Assembly (NCBI GenBank): GCA_904374465.1
Contig: CAJFFY010000021.1
Location: 1-42,285 of the forward strand
Direction: 5' to 3'
Source: an uncultured Subdoligranulum sp.
Lineage (GTDB): Bacteria; Bacillota; Clostridia; Oscillospirales; Ruminococcaceae
DNA length: 42,285 nucleotides
The notes beneath the pieces are model-generated. The model worked only from the letters and a program-made list of their open reading frames with translations, had not been told where the DNA came from and searched no databases. Below, piece after piece: positions 7,302 to 15,790 of the stretch; the first letter of the stretch is position 1, and each line of letters begins with the position of its first letter. The position numbers and the translations under genes are program-made.

Positions 7302-8595
7302 GAATATCTCGATGGCGCTGACCAGCGTGCGCAGCAACAAGATGCGCAGTCTGCTGACCATGCTGGGCATCATCATCGGCATTGCGGCGGTCATCGCCAT
7401 CGTCACGGTGGGCAACAGCATGACCGGCACCGTCACCGACTCCATGTCGGGCATGGGCGTGAGCAACATCACGGTCAGCCTGACCCAGAAGGATTCCGAC
7501 GACACCTCCGGCACCGCCCAGGGGGTAACGCTGCGGCGGTTCATGGACTCCAACCCTTCGGCCGAGGACCTGATCTCCCAGCAGATGCTGGACGACTTCA
7601 CCGCCGCCTTTCCCGACCAGATCACCCGCATCGAGCTGACCCAGGACGTGGGGGACGGCACCATTGCCAAATACGGCGATCCCGACACCACCATCCGCAC
7701 CACCGTGTCGGGCGCCAACGCCGCCGAGCTCCAGGCCATGGAGGATGACACTCCCATCCTGGCCGGGCGCTGGCTGGACGACGACAAGGACGCCGGCCGC
7801 CAGGTGGCGGTGGTTTCGGAAAAATTTGTGGAGCAGGCCATCGGCGGCAGCAACCTGGACGCCATCGGCAAGTCCTTCACCCTGACCATCAACCAGAATC
7901 TGTATACCTTTTATATCACCGGCGTCTATGAGTACACCGAAAACGTCTACGCCAGCATGTTCGGCGTCACCGATGACGACCAGATCCAGACCAACATCTA
8001 CATTCCGCTGGACGTGGCCAAGACCATCGCCGGGGCGGACGCCGGCTACCAGAGCATCACGGTGGTGGCGGCTTCCGGCGTGGATGTGACCAGCTTTGTG
8101 GACACGGTGGGCAGCTTTTTTGCCAGCTACTACACCTACAACGATACCTGGACCGTCAGCGCCAGCAGCATTTCCAGCCTGGTGGAGTCCATGACCGAGA
8201 TGCTGGACACCCTGTCCCTGGGCATTTCGGCCATTGCGGCCATCTCGCTGCTGGTGGGCGGCATCGGCGTCATGAACATCATGATGGTTTCGGTCACCGA
8301 GCGCACCCGGGAGATCGGCACCCGCAAGGCGCTGGGTGCCCCGGGCTCGGCCATCCGGATGCAGTTCATCACCGAGAGCGTCATCCTCTGCCTGATCGGC
8401 GGCATCATCGGCGTGGCCCTGGGCATCGGCCTGGGGGCCCTGCTCAGCAGCGTGGTGGGCATGGCGGCCAAACCCAGCATCGCCTCCATCCTCATTGCGG
8501 TGGGCTTCAGCATGGGCATCGGCGTCTTTTTCGGCTACTACCCGGCCAACAAGGCAGCCCAGCTCAACCCCATCGACGCGCTGCGCTACGAATAA
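7288..8595 (+). CDS. MacB-type ABC transporter permease
   Basis: This 435-residue permease has one N-terminal TM helix (about 20-45, MLGIIIGIAAVIAIVTVG), an external MacB-periplasmic-core-like domain (about 50-310) and three C-terminal TM helices. The FtsX-domain signature (GGIGVMNIMMVSVTERTREI) lies near residue 325 and the protein ends in NPIDALRYE. This is the mechanotransmission class of ABC transporters. The start is a GTG at 7288 inside the ATPase gene, preceded by AAGGGGG. It forms an exporter with the two upstream products. In Firmicutes such sets often give resistance to antimicrobial peptides, but no BceRS-like or MerR regulator is adjacent. Confidence 0.93.
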   Translation: MQLFENISMALTSVRSNKMRSLLTMLGIIIGIAAVIAIVTVGNSMTGTVTDSMSGMGVSNITVSLTQKDSDDTSGTAQGVTLRRFMDSNPSAEDLISQQMLDDFTAAFPDQITRIELTQDVGDGTIAKYGDPDTTIRTTVSGANAAELQAMEDDTPILAGRWLDDDKDAGRQVAVVSEKFVEQAIGGSNLDAIGKSFTLTINQNLYTFYITGVYEYTENVYASMFGVTDDDQIQTNIYIPLDVAKTIAGADAGYQSITVVAASGVDVTSFVDTVGSFFASYYTYNDTWTVSASSISSLVESMTEMLDTLSLGISAIAAISLLVGGIGVMNIMMVSVTERTREIGTRKALGAPGSAIRMQFITESVILCLIGGIIGVALGIGLGALLSSVVGMAAKPSIASILIAVGFSMGIGVFFGYYPANKAAQLNPIDALRYE

Positions 8596-8603
8596 ATTTT
8601 TCA

Positions 8604-8636
8604 CGAGCTCCCGTGCATTGCGCGGGACTCTTTTTT
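8604..8636 (+). terminator. Terminator of the export operon
   Basis: A bulged GC-rich hairpin (8604-8630) is followed by six T residues (8631-8636). The downstream MATE promoter overlaps it. Confidence 0.75.
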
Positions 8637-8646
8637 GTGCTATACT
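8618..8646 (+). promoter_or_regulatory. Promoter of MATE gene
   Basis: TTGCGC (8618-8623) and extended -10 TGCTATACT (TATACT 8641-8646) lie 17 bp apart, 39 bp upstream of the ATG. Confidence 0.75.
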
Positions 8647-8684
8647 CAACTGCGGAATTGTACAGAGGGAAGGGATCTGCTGCC

Positions 8685-10040
8685 ATGCAGCAACAAAACA
8701 AACCGATTTTTACCAACCATCAGCTCATCACCCTGCTGTGGCCGCTGATCATTGAGCAGGCCCTGGAGGTGCTGGTGGGCATGGCCGATACCATGATGGT
8801 TTCCTCCGCCGGGGAGGCCGCCATCTCGGGCGTGTCGCTGGTGGATATGATCAACCAGCTGATCATCACGGTCTTTGCGGCGCTGGCCACCGGCGGTGCC
8901 GTGGTCACCAGCCAGTACCTGGGCGCCCGCAAGCCGGAGGAAGCCACCCGCAGCGCCGGCCAGCTGGTCACCCTGAGCGCTTTGCTGGGCACCGGCATCG
9001 CGGCCTTCTGCCTGGTGCTGCGCACCCCGCTGCTGCGGCTCTTCTTCGGTTCCATCACCGACGACGTCATGACCGCCGCCCTGATCTACTTTACCATCAC
9101 GGCGCTGTCCTTTCCGTTTCTGGCACTGTACAACGCCGGCGCGGCCATCTTCCGCTCCACCGGCAACAGCGCCGTCTCGATGAAGGTGTCGGTCATCGTC
9201 AACATCATCAACTTCTGCGGCAACGCCCTGTGTGTCTACGTCCTCAAGATGGGGGTGGCCGGCGTGGCCGTGCCCACCCTGGTATCCCGGGCGGTGGGCG
9301 CCGTCATCATTCTGTCGCTGGCCGCCCGGCCGGATTATCTGCTGCGTCTCACGGCGCGCACCGTCACCCGGCTGGAACCCCACACCGTCAAAAGCATCCT
9401 GGCCATCGGCATCCCCTCCGCCTGCGAGAACAGCCTGTTCCAGCTGGGCCGTGTGCTGGTGGTCAGCATGATCTCGCTGTTCGGCACGGTGCATATCTCG
9501 GCCAACGCCGTGGCCAACAATCTGGACGGCGTGGGCTGCATCATCGGCAACGCCATGTGCCTGGGGATGATCACCGTGGTGGGCCGCTGCATCGGCGCCC
9601 AGGACTTTGACCAGGCCGTACACTACACCAAAAAGCTGCTGCGCTGGGACTACGTGGCCCAGGGGCTGGCCAACGCCGTCGTACTGGTGGCGCTGAATCC
9701 CCTGCTGAGCCTGTACACCCTTTCGCCCGAGACCGCGGCCCTTTCGGCCAAGCTGGTCTGGATCCACTGCGGCATGGGCATCCTGATCTGGCCGCTGGCC
9801 TTCATTCTGCCCAACGCCCTGCGGGCCGCCAACGACGTGCGGTTCACCATGGTGGTGTCCATCGTCTCGATGGTGGTGTGGCGGCTGGCCTTCAGCCAGA
9901 TCCTCTGCGTCCAGCTGGGCTGGGGCGCCGTGGGCGTCTGGTGGGCCATGATCATCGACTGGGTCTGCCGTACCCTCTGCTTTGTGGTGCGGTTTGCCAG
10001 CGGTGCCTGGAAACGCAGCGCCGCCAAACTGCCCACCTGA
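8685..10040 (+). CDS. MATE family efflux transporter (first copy)
   Basis: This 451-residue membrane protein has the twelve-helix, two-bundle layout of the multidrug and toxin extrusion family. The N-terminal signature GMADTMMVSSAGEAAISGVS contains the conserved Asp of helix 1, and the second half repeats the pattern. MATE proteins export cationic drugs or metabolites with Na+ or H+ entry. I start at the ATG at 8685 because a GGGAAGGGA site and a promoter with extended -10 lie just upstream. Exonuclease III begins 18 bp after the stop and is probably co-transcribed. It is a different protein from the MATE gene at 33548. The substrate is unknown. Confidence 0.93.
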   Translation: MQQQNKPIFTNHQLITLLWPLIIEQALEVLVGMADTMMVSSAGEAAISGVSLVDMINQLIITVFAALATGGAVVTSQYLGARKPEEATRSAGQLVTLSALLGTGIAAFCLVLRTPLLRLFFGSITDDVMTAALIYFTITALSFPFLALYNAGAAIFRSTGNSAVSMKVSVIVNIINFCGNALCVYVLKMGVAGVAVPTLVSRAVGAVIILSLAARPDYLLRLTARTVTRLEPHTVKSILAIGIPSACENSLFQLGRVLVVSMISLFGTVHISANAVANNLDGVGCIIGNAMCLGMITVVGRCIGAQDFDQAVHYTKKLLRWDYVAQGLANAVVLVALNPLLSLYTLSPETAALSAKLVWIHCGMGILIWPLAFILPNALRAANDVRFTMVVSIVSMVVWRLAFSQILCVQLGWGAVGVWWAMIIDWVCRTLCFVVRFASGAWKRSAAKLPT

Positions 10041-10058
10041 ACCTAAAGGAGTTTTACC

Positions 10059-10814
10059 ATGAAATTTGTCAGCTGGAATGTCAACGGACTGCGTGCCTGC
10101 CTGAAAAAAGGCTTTGAGGAGACCTTCCGTACCCTGGACGCCGACTTTTTCTGCATTCAGGAAACCAAGATGCAGCCCGGCCAGGCCGACTTTGCGCCGG
10201 AGGGCTATACCGAATACATCTACAGCGCCGACAAGAAGGGCTATTCCGGCACGGCCATCTGGGCCAGAACGCCGGCGTTGTCGGTGCGCTACGGCCTGGA
10301 GGAGGACATCCACAACCACGAGGGCCGGGCCATCACGCTGGAATACCCCGATTTTTACCTGGTCAACCTCTATGTGCCCAACTCCCAGAACGAGCTGGCC
10401 CGCATCGACTACCGGATGCGGTGGGAGGATGATCTGCGCCGCTACCTGCAGACCCTGGACTCCCAAAAGCCGGTGGTTCTGTGCGGCGACCTGAACGTGG
10501 CCCACACCGAGATTGACCTGAAGAACCCCGGCCCCAACCGCGGGGCGGCGGGCTTCAGTGACGAGGAGCGGGGCAAGCTGGACGAACTGCTGGCTGCCGG
10601 CTTCACCGACAGCTTCCGCTACCTGCACCCCGACGCCACCGGCATCTACAGCTGGTGGAGCATGCGGTTCCGCGCCCGGGAGCGCAACGCCGGATGGCGC
10701 ATCGACTATTTCCTGGTGAGCAACCGCCTGGCCCCCCGGATCCGCCAGGCCGACATCCGGATGGAGATCCTGGGCAGCGACCATTGCCCGGTCACCCTGG
10801 ACTTGGATGTATAA
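10059..10814 (+). CDS. xth: Exodeoxyribonuclease III (AP endonuclease)
   Basis: This 251-residue enzyme of base-excision repair cuts DNA at abasic sites and removes 3'-blocking groups. All motifs of the ExoIII/ExoA family are present: WNVNGLRA (residue 6 on), QETK with the metal-binding Glu (about 35), YVPN (about 107), GDLNVAH (about 145), YSWWSMRFRARERNAGWRID (about 200) and the C-terminal SDHCPV with catalytic His. The length is that of the bacterial enzyme. A TAAAGGAG site precedes the ATG. The close spacing after the MATE gene suggests a shared transcript, with no evident functional link. Confidence 0.97.
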   Translation: MKFVSWNVNGLRACLKKGFEETFRTLDADFFCIQETKMQPGQADFAPEGYTEYIYSADKKGYSGTAIWARTPALSVRYGLEEDIHNHEGRAITLEYPDFYLVNLYVPNSQNELARIDYRMRWEDDLRRYLQTLDSQKPVVLCGDLNVAHTEIDLKNPGPNRGAAGFSDEERGKLDELLAAGFTDSFRYLHPDATGIYSWWSMRFRARERNAGWRIDYFLVSNRLAPRIRQADIRMEILGSDHCPVTLDLDV

Positions 10815-10853
10815 AGCGCTACCGGACGCATATTTAAATTTTTTTACAAAAAA

Positions 10854-10899
10854 ATTCCCCCGCGTTGCAAAAATCGGCGCGGGGGAATCGTCTTATTGT
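10854..10899 (+). terminator. GC-rich hairpin after xth
   Basis: Perfect 11-bp arms (10854-10864 and 10878-10888) flank a 13-nt loop. The downstream tail is only moderately T-rich (CGTCTTATTGT). An A tract on the left makes it look like a stronger terminator for the minus strand, where no gene needs one. It sits directly upstream of the second sigma operon, so a leader role is also possible. Confidence 0.6.
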
Positions 10900-10925
10900 A
10901 TAGAAAGCGAAGGGAGGTGTGGGGT

Positions 10926-11450
10926 CTGACAAGCGAAGAGTTTACCGGCTTGATGCAGCAATATCAGAAGCTGATCTATACCGTATGCCTGCAATTTGTC
11001 CACGACCCGCACACCGCCGAGGACCTGACGCAGGACACCTTTCTGGCTGCCTATTCGGCCATTGACCGGTGCGAGCCCCAGTACTACAAAGCCTGGCTGG
11101 TGCGGGTTGCGGCCAACAAATGCAAGGACCACCTGAAAAGCGCCTGGGTGCGCCGGGTGGAAGCACCGGGGGACGATGCCCTGCCGGAACCCCGCGGCGC
11201 CCCACCGGGGGATACCGCCGACCCCGCCGACCAACTGGCCCAGCAGGCGGGGGCCGAGGAGCTGGAAATGCTGGTGCGCAACCTGCGGGAGCCCTACGGC
11301 CGCATTGCGGTGCTGTACTTTTTACAGCACAAGGAAACTGCCGAAATCGCCGCACTGGTGGGTCGTCCGCCCGCCACGGTGAGCAGTCAGCTCTGGCGGG
11401 CCAAACTGCTGCTGCGCCGGCAGATCCAAGAAAGGAGGCTACAGGAATGA
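10926..11450 (+). CDS. ECF-type RNA polymerase sigma factor (module 2)
   Basis: This protein of about 174 residues has sigma region 2 (DPHTAEDLTQDTFLAAY) and region 4 (a helix-turn-helix with TAEIAALVGRPPATVSSQL followed by RAKLLLRRQ). The start is uncertain. The strong AGGGAGG site at 10910-10916 points to a CTG at 10926, nine bases on. Other in-frame choices are TTG 10896, upstream of that site, GTG 10917, which touches it, and ATG 10953, which lacks a good site and trims region 2. The stop codon overlaps the ATG of a ZAS-type anti-sigma gene (ATGA). The family is clear, but the regulon is unknown. Confidence 0.88.
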   Translation: MTSEEFTGLMQQYQKLIYTVCLQFVHDPHTAEDLTQDTFLAAYSAIDRCEPQYYKAWLVRVAANKCKDHLKSAWVRRVEAPGDDALPEPRGAPPGDTADPADQLAQQAGAEELEMLVRNLREPYGRIAVLYFLQHKETAEIAALVGRPPATVSSQLWRAKLLLRRQIQERRLQE

Positions 11451-11974
11451 GCCTGTATTTTGACAACGAAAAGCTGTTTGATACCGAGGGACATCTGACC
11501 AAGGAAGGGCTGTACGCCCTGAAGGACGGCACGCTGGACGATCTGGGCGCCCTGGAAGCCGCCGAGCACCTGAGTTTCTGCGATTACTGCCTGCTGCGGT
11601 ACACCGCCCTCATCGACGCGGCGCCCGCCTGCCTGCAGGAACCCATGCGGGATCTGATTCCCCAGGTGCAGAACCTGATGCGGCTGCGCCGGTTCCGCAT
11701 CATGACCAACCGCTATGTGTCGGCGGCTGCTGCCGTGGTGCTGGCCTTCATGCTGTGGGGCTTCGCCTCGCTGGGCCACAACCAGCAGATGGCCAACCGC
11801 ACGGTGCAGCCCCGGGAGCCCCGGGTCAGCCTGGGCCAATGGTGGGACCAGACGGTCAGCGGGTTCTATTCCAGCCTGGATGACACCTTCAGCAACTTTA
11901 CGCTGGCTGCCGAAAACGGCCTGGCCCAGCTGCAACATCATGAGGACGGCGGCGCATCCGCCAAGGGAGACTGA
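11447..11974 (+). CDS. ZAS-type membrane anti-sigma factor
   Basis: This 175-residue protein has a zinc-binding anti-sigma motif near residue 41 (H-x3-C-x2-C in EHLSFCDYCLLRY), a helical linker and one TM helix at about 88-108 (VSAAAAVVLAFMLWGF). About 65 residues outside the membrane are rich in Gln and Asn. This matches anti-sigma factors that hold an ECF sigma factor at the membrane. The start ATG overlaps the sigma stop (ATGA), and AAAGGAGG lies 10 bases upstream. I did not start further upstream, where an open frame overlaps most of the sigma gene. Partnership with the sigma factor is inferred from overlap. Confidence 0.87.
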   Translation: MSLYFDNEKLFDTEGHLTKEGLYALKDGTLDDLGALEAAEHLSFCDYCLLRYTALIDAAPACLQEPMRDLIPQVQNLMRLRRFRIMTNRYVSAAAAVVLAFMLWGFASLGHNQQMANRTVQPREPRVSLGQWWDQTVSGFYSSLDDTFSNFTLAAENGLAQLQHHEDGGASAKGD

Positions 11975-11979
11975 TAACC

Positions 11980-12519
11980 ATGAAAAAGAACGCTTTGCTC
12001 ACCTTTATCTTCGCCTGCATTCCCGGCGCCGGGCAGATGTACTACGGCTATATGCAGCGCGGTCTTTCGCTGATCTCGCTGTTCTGCGCCTGCTTCATCC
12101 TGGGCGCGCTGGCCAGTCCCCTGGCCGTGACCTGTTTCATCGTCTGGATGTACAGCTTTTTTGACACCTACAACCTGATCCGGCACCTGGCCGCCGGGGA
12201 TCCCAAACCCGATGAGCTGATGCTGCTGGGGGACTGGGAGGATCTGAAACGGTTGATTCCCCAGCACAACCGGCTGCTGGGCTGGGCGCTCATCGCCCTG
12301 GGTGCCTGGTCCCTGTACGGTATTCTGGTGGAACCGCTGCTCTACAACCTGCTGCTGGTGCTGAACGTGGAAAGCGCCTGGCGTATTGTGGATGCCATCC
12401 CCACCATGGTCATTGCGCTGCTGCTCATCGCCGGCGGTGTGTGGCTGCTGGGCCTGCATCCCCGCCAGCGGCAGGAGGACGGCCCCCTGCCCCCCTACCC
12501 CCACGAGGGCGAAAAATAA
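11980..12519 (+). CDS. TM2-like small membrane protein
   Basis: This 179-residue protein begins MKKNALLTFIFACIPGAGQMYYGYMQRG. The GAGQMYYG motif followed by a second hydrophobic segment is characteristic of TM2-domain-like bacterial proteins of unknown function. Four or five membrane helices are visible: about 5-25, 30-60, 100-120 and 140-165. A hydrophilic loop (70-95) carries DPKPDELMLLGDWEDLKR, and the C-terminus is charged and proline-rich. It starts 5 bp after the anti-sigma stop, so it belongs to the sigma operon and is likely a target or modulator of the same envelope response. No catalytic motif is visible. Confidence 0.75.
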   Translation: MKKNALLTFIFACIPGAGQMYYGYMQRGLSLISLFCACFILGALASPLAVTCFIVWMYSFFDTYNLIRHLAAGDPKPDELMLLGDWEDLKRLIPQHNRLLGWALIALGAWSLYGILVEPLLYNLLLVLNVESAWRIVDAIPTMVIALLLIAGGVWLLGLHPRQRQEDGPLPPYPHEGEK

Positions 12520-12553
12520 TACAAACCGTATAAAATAGTGTGAGGTAAACAAA

Positions 12554-13489
12554 ATGGAAGAAACCAAACAAACGACCCCCACTGCCCCCAAAAAGGTGCG
12601 GCGGGTGGGACGCTTCGCCTTCGCCCTGCTGCTCATTGCCGCCGGGGTGCTGCTGCTCATCCAGCAGTTTGTCCCCCATTTCGATCTGCTTTCCATCGCC
12701 AAATTCGCCCCGGTACTGCTCATCGTGCTGGGCATTGAGATGCTGGTGTACTCGGCCCGGTCCGATGTCCAGCTGAAGTTTGACTGGCTCAGCCTTGTGG
12801 GCTGTGCCTTCATTCTCTGCGTGGTGGGCGGCGCATCGGTGATTCCGCTGTTCTGGGGGTACGTGAGCCCTGCCCGGGAATACGCCCAGAGCCACTACCA
12901 GAGCATGCTGCAGAACCAGTTCTACACCGCCCTCACCGCCGACCCCGAGCTGAAAGCCAAGGTACGCAACCTGCAGGTCTATGTGGATTTCAACCACACT
13001 TCCAGTGGGGATTACACCCTGGAAGAGGTGGACGACGTCTATGTCTATGTGGAACTGCCCGAAAACGGCTACCCGGACGCGGTCAGCTTTGCGTCGGACT
13101 GCCGCAGCATCGCCCAGTTCTGCCGGCAGGCCGGCATTCCCGCCGATCGGTTCGATTTTACCAGTGACGACAACACCAGCAACGGCAACAGTTTTTCGCT
13201 GAACTTCCTGGCCAGCTTTTCGGACGGTCTTTCCGATGAGCAGCTGGCCCAGCGGGTCTCCAGCTATTACAGCTACGATGACACCAGCTACACCAGCAAG
13301 GCCGACCGGGACAACGCCGCCAAGGCCGACCTGCGGGAGCAGGTCCTGCAGGAATACGAAGACGCCCACGAGGGTGAATATCCCGGCGATGAGTACCTGA
13401 ACCAGGAAGTGGAAAATCGGTTCAACGCCCTTTTCCCCGCTGCACCGGAGGCACCGGCAGCACCGGCCACTCCGGAGAGTGCCGCCTGA
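12554..13489 (+). CDS. LiaF-like N-terminal membrane protein, sigma operon
   Basis: This 311-residue protein has three or four TM helices in the first 110 residues. Their pattern (GRFAFALLLIAAGVLLLIQQ then FAPVLLIVLGIEMLVYSARS) is like the LiaI/LiaF and DUF5668 transmembrane region. A soluble domain of about 190 residues outside the membrane follows, and the protein ends in a run of Ala and Pro (EAPAAPATPE). LiaF-type proteins repress or sense cell-wall stress in Bacillus. Here the gene is the last of a sigma, anti-sigma and TM2-like cluster, 34 bp after the previous stop, and a GTGAGG site precedes the ATG. The soluble domain matches nothing I recognise. Confidence 0.7.
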   Translation: MEETKQTTPTAPKKVRRVGRFAFALLLIAAGVLLLIQQFVPHFDLLSIAKFAPVLLIVLGIEMLVYSARSDVQLKFDWLSLVGCAFILCVVGGASVIPLFWGYVSPAREYAQSHYQSMLQNQFYTALTADPELKAKVRNLQVYVDFNHTSSGDYTLEEVDDVYVYVELPENGYPDAVSFASDCRSIAQFCRQAGIPADRFDFTSDDNTSNGNSFSLNFLASFSDGLSDEQLAQRVSSYYSYDDTSYTSKADRDNAAKADLREQVLQEYEDAHEGEYPGDEYLNQEVENRFNALFPAAPEAPAAPATPESAA

Positions 13490-13516
13490 TTCCTTTCCTA
13501 GATAAATACAAAAGAC

Positions 13517-13553
13517 AAACGCCCCGCACCGGAGATCCGGCTGCGGGGCGTTT
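13517..13553. terminator. Bidirectional terminator
   Basis: Perfect 12-bp arms (13517-13528 and 13542-13553) with a further CCGG pairing inside lie between the convergent sigma operon and AGCS symporter gene. Confidence 0.85.
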
Positions 13554-13569
13554 GCCTTTTGGGGAGACT

Positions 13570-14913
13570 TTACTTCTTCTGGCCGCGGTCGATGGCCGCC
13601 ACTACCCCCGACAGTGCCAGCAGCGCCAGCAGGTTGGGGATGGCCATCAGGCCGTTGAAGAAATCGGCCATGGCCCAGACCAGGTCCACCTTGAGGGTGG
13701 AACCCACCAGGATGAAGAGTACCACGATGATGCTGTACAGCGGCAGGGCTTTTTCACCAAACAAAGCCTTGAAGTTGGTGTGCCCGAAGAAATACCACCC
13801 GATGATGGTGGAGAAGGCGAAAAAGAACATGCAGATGGCGATGAAGATGGGGCCGAAGGCGCCGAAGGACTGGCTGAAGGCCGCCTGGGTCAGCGCCGTG
13901 CCGGTCAGGCCCTGGGGTACCAGCCCCGAGGAGATGAGCACCAGACCGGTGAGGGTAAGTACCACAAAGGTGTCGATGAAGACGCCCAGGATGGCCACCG
14001 CGCCCTGGTCCTGGGGCTGCTTGACCTTGGCCAGCGCGTGAGCATGGGGGGTGGAGCCCAGGCCCGCCTCGTTGGAGAAGAGGCCGCGGGCCACGCCGAA
14101 CCGCATGGCCTGCTGCACCGTGACACCGGCCACACCGCCGGCCATGGCCTGGGGGTCAAAGGCCAGCACAAAGATCTGGGCAAAGGTACCGGGCAGCGCC
14201 CGGGCGTTCATAGCCAGAATGATGATGCAGCCCACAATGTAGAAGGCCGCCATGACGGGGACGATCTTTTCGGTGACGGCGGCGATGCGCTGCACACCGC
14301 CCAGGAAGATGAAAGCCGCAATGGCCGCCACCACAATGCCCACCACCAGCCGGTTGAGGCCGAAAGCGTTGGCAAAGGCATCGCCGATGGAGTTGGACTG
14401 GACCATGTTGCCCATGAAGCCCAGCGCCAGGATGATCAACACCGAGAAGACGGTGGCCAGCACCCGGCCGAATTTGCCCTTGAAAGCCGCCCGGATGTAG
14501 TAGGCGGGACCGCCGGTGACCCGGCCGTTTTCCACCGTTTTGTAGTGCTGGGCCAGCACAGCCTCGGCGTAGATGGTGGCCATGCCGAAGAAAGCCGACA
14601 CCCACACCCAGAACAGCGCGCCGGGGCCGCCGCTGACCACGGCGGTGGCACAACCGGTGATGTTGCCGGTACCCACCTGGGCCGCAATGGCGGTGGTCAG
14701 CGCCTGGAAGGAGCTCATACCATCCTCACCGGCCTTTTTGCCGTGCAGGGTGAAGCCGCCGAACGCCCGGTGGAAGCCTTCCCCAAAGCGGCGCAGCTGC
14801 ACGCCCCGCAGCCGGATGGTGAAAAAGATGCCGGTGCCCACCAGCAAGAACAAGAGCAGGTAGTCCCACAAAAAGCTGCTGGCTTGCTCCACCAGCGCGG
14901 TAAACAATTCCAT
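13570..14913 (-). CDS. Amino acid:cation symporter, AGCS family
   Basis: This 447-residue polytopic membrane protein belongs to the alanine or glycine:cation symporter family (AlsT/AgcS type), which imports small neutral amino acids with Na+. Typical features are the N-terminal block WDYLLLFLLVGTGIFFTIRL, the GTGNITG motif around residue 80 in TM2 and NEAGLGSTPHAHA around residue 270. The length is normal. A GAGGGG site precedes the ATG, and a well-formed promoter with 17-bp spacing lies 75 bp upstream. It is monocistronic between two terminators. Substrate choice between alanine, glycine and glutamine cannot be read here. Confidence 0.94.
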   Translation of the reverse strand: MELFTALVEQASSFLWDYLLLFLLVGTGIFFTIRLRGVQLRRFGEGFHRAFGGFTLHGKKAGEDGMSSFQALTTAIAAQVGTGNITGCATAVVSGGPGALFWVWVSAFFGMATIYAEAVLAQHYKTVENGRVTGGPAYYIRAAFKGKFGRVLATVFSVLIILALGFMGNMVQSNSIGDAFANAFGLNRLVVGIVVAAIAAFIFLGGVQRIAAVTEKIVPVMAAFYIVGCIIILAMNARALPGTFAQIFVLAFDPQAMAGGVAGVTVQQAMRFGVARGLFSNEAGLGSTPHAHALAKVKQPQDQGAVAILGVFIDTFVVLTLTGLVLISSGLVPQGLTGTALTQAAFSQSFGAFGPIFIAICMFFFAFSTIIGWYFFGHTNFKALFGEKALPLYSIIVVLFILVGSTLKVDLVWAMADFFNGLMAIPNLLALLALSGVVAAIDRGQKK

Positions 14914-14985
14914 ACGATTCCCCTCGACTTCCTCTATTTTTTACAACCCATTTGCCCTGCCGGCCGCCCGGCAGACAATGTAACT

Positions 14986-15014
14986 ACTATACTATGCTTT
15001 TGTTGTAAAGTCAA
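14986..15014 (-). promoter_or_regulatory. Promoter of AGCS symporter
   Basis: On the minus strand TTGACT (15009-15014) and TATAGT (14986-14991) are separated by 17 bp. Confidence 0.82.
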
Positions 15015-15047
15015 GTGTATTTGTGTGGAGGACAGTTTTTGGCATGC

Positions 15048-15071
15048 AAAAAGGCCGGGTTGCCCCGGCCT
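15048..15071 (-). terminator. Terminator of folate transporter gene
   Basis: Eight-bp arms (15052-15059 and 15064-15071) close on a 4-nt loop and, on the minus strand, run into a T tract (complement of 15048-15051). Confidence 0.85.
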
Positions 15072-15100
15072 CTCTTGGGAGCCTATCATGCGGACGGCGC

Positions 15101-15691
15101 TCAGCGCACCGTAACACCATGGATGTATTTGCGGTCCAGTCCATACTGGACCGCTGCCCGCAGCACCACCCAGGTCAGGAACACCTCCAGCGGCAGCATG
15201 ATGGTGTTTTTCACCAGACCGGTGGTGGCGTAGTAGAGGTACCCCTTGCCGTAGAGCATGGCCTTCCACACGCTGCCCAGCAGCACATTGCTGCCATAGT
15301 TGATGATCAGCCGCAGCAGGATGATCCGCCACAGGGTGGGCTTGCGGCGGTAAAGCATCATGCCGTAGAGAAGCCCCGACAATACGGCGGTGATCAGGAA
15401 ACCGGGGAAATACGGTTCACCGTAGCTGGACAGCAAAAAGCCCACCGTGTCGATGACGGCCCCGGCCAGCATGCCCACCACCGGGCCGTAGCACATGCAG
15501 CCCAGCGACACCACCAGAAAGCTGAAGTAGATCTTCAGACTGGGGCCCAGCAGAAAGATGGGCATGCTTTGCAGCACAATGGCCATGGCACACACCAGCC
15601 CCGAAAAGGCCAGTACCCGCACATTGCGGAACTCGGCCCGGGCGGCGCGCCAGTAGGCGGCGGAAAAGACGGACAGCGGTTGATTCTGCAT
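15101..15691 (-). CDS. folT: Folate-family ECF transporter S component
   Basis: This 196-residue membrane protein with about six helices is the substrate-binding S component of an energy-coupling-factor vitamin transporter. It works with a shared EcfA/A'/T module encoded elsewhere. The N-terminus carries an Ala-rich helix (FSGLVCAMAIVLQSM) and the internal SFLVVSLGCMCYGPVVGMLAG segment typical of the FolT group. The folate substrate is supported mainly by a tetrahydrofolate riboswitch directly upstream. I start at the ATG at 15691, 9 bases after a GAGGAGG site. A longer open frame reaching 15883 runs through the riboswitch and is not coding. A terminator follows the stop. Confidence 0.92.
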   Translation of the reverse strand: MQNQPLSVFSAAYWRAARAEFRNVRVLAFSGLVCAMAIVLQSMPIFLLGPSLKIYFSFLVVSLGCMCYGPVVGMLAGAVIDTVGFLLSSYGEPYFPGFLITAVLSGLLYGMMLYRRKPTLWRIILLRLIINYGSNVLLGSVWKAMLYGKGYLYYATTGLVKNTIMLPLEVFLTWVVLRAAVQYGLDRKYIHGVTVR

Positions 15692-15741
15692 ACAAAAATA
15701 CCTCCTCGTTCGTGCATTGCTGCACAAAGGAGGAGGCAAAA

Positions 15742-15772
15742 GGCGGGCGTGGACACACGTACCACACCCGCC
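15742..15772 (-). terminator. Riboswitch-controlled terminator in folT leader
   Basis: Eleven-bp arms with one G-U pair (15742-15752 and 15762-15772) are followed on the minus strand by TTTTGCC. It sits 19 nt past the THF aptamer and 50 nt before the folT start, as expected for attenuation when tetrahydrofolate is bound. Confidence 0.85.
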
Positions 15773-15790
15773 GTTGCGCACCGTCATGCA

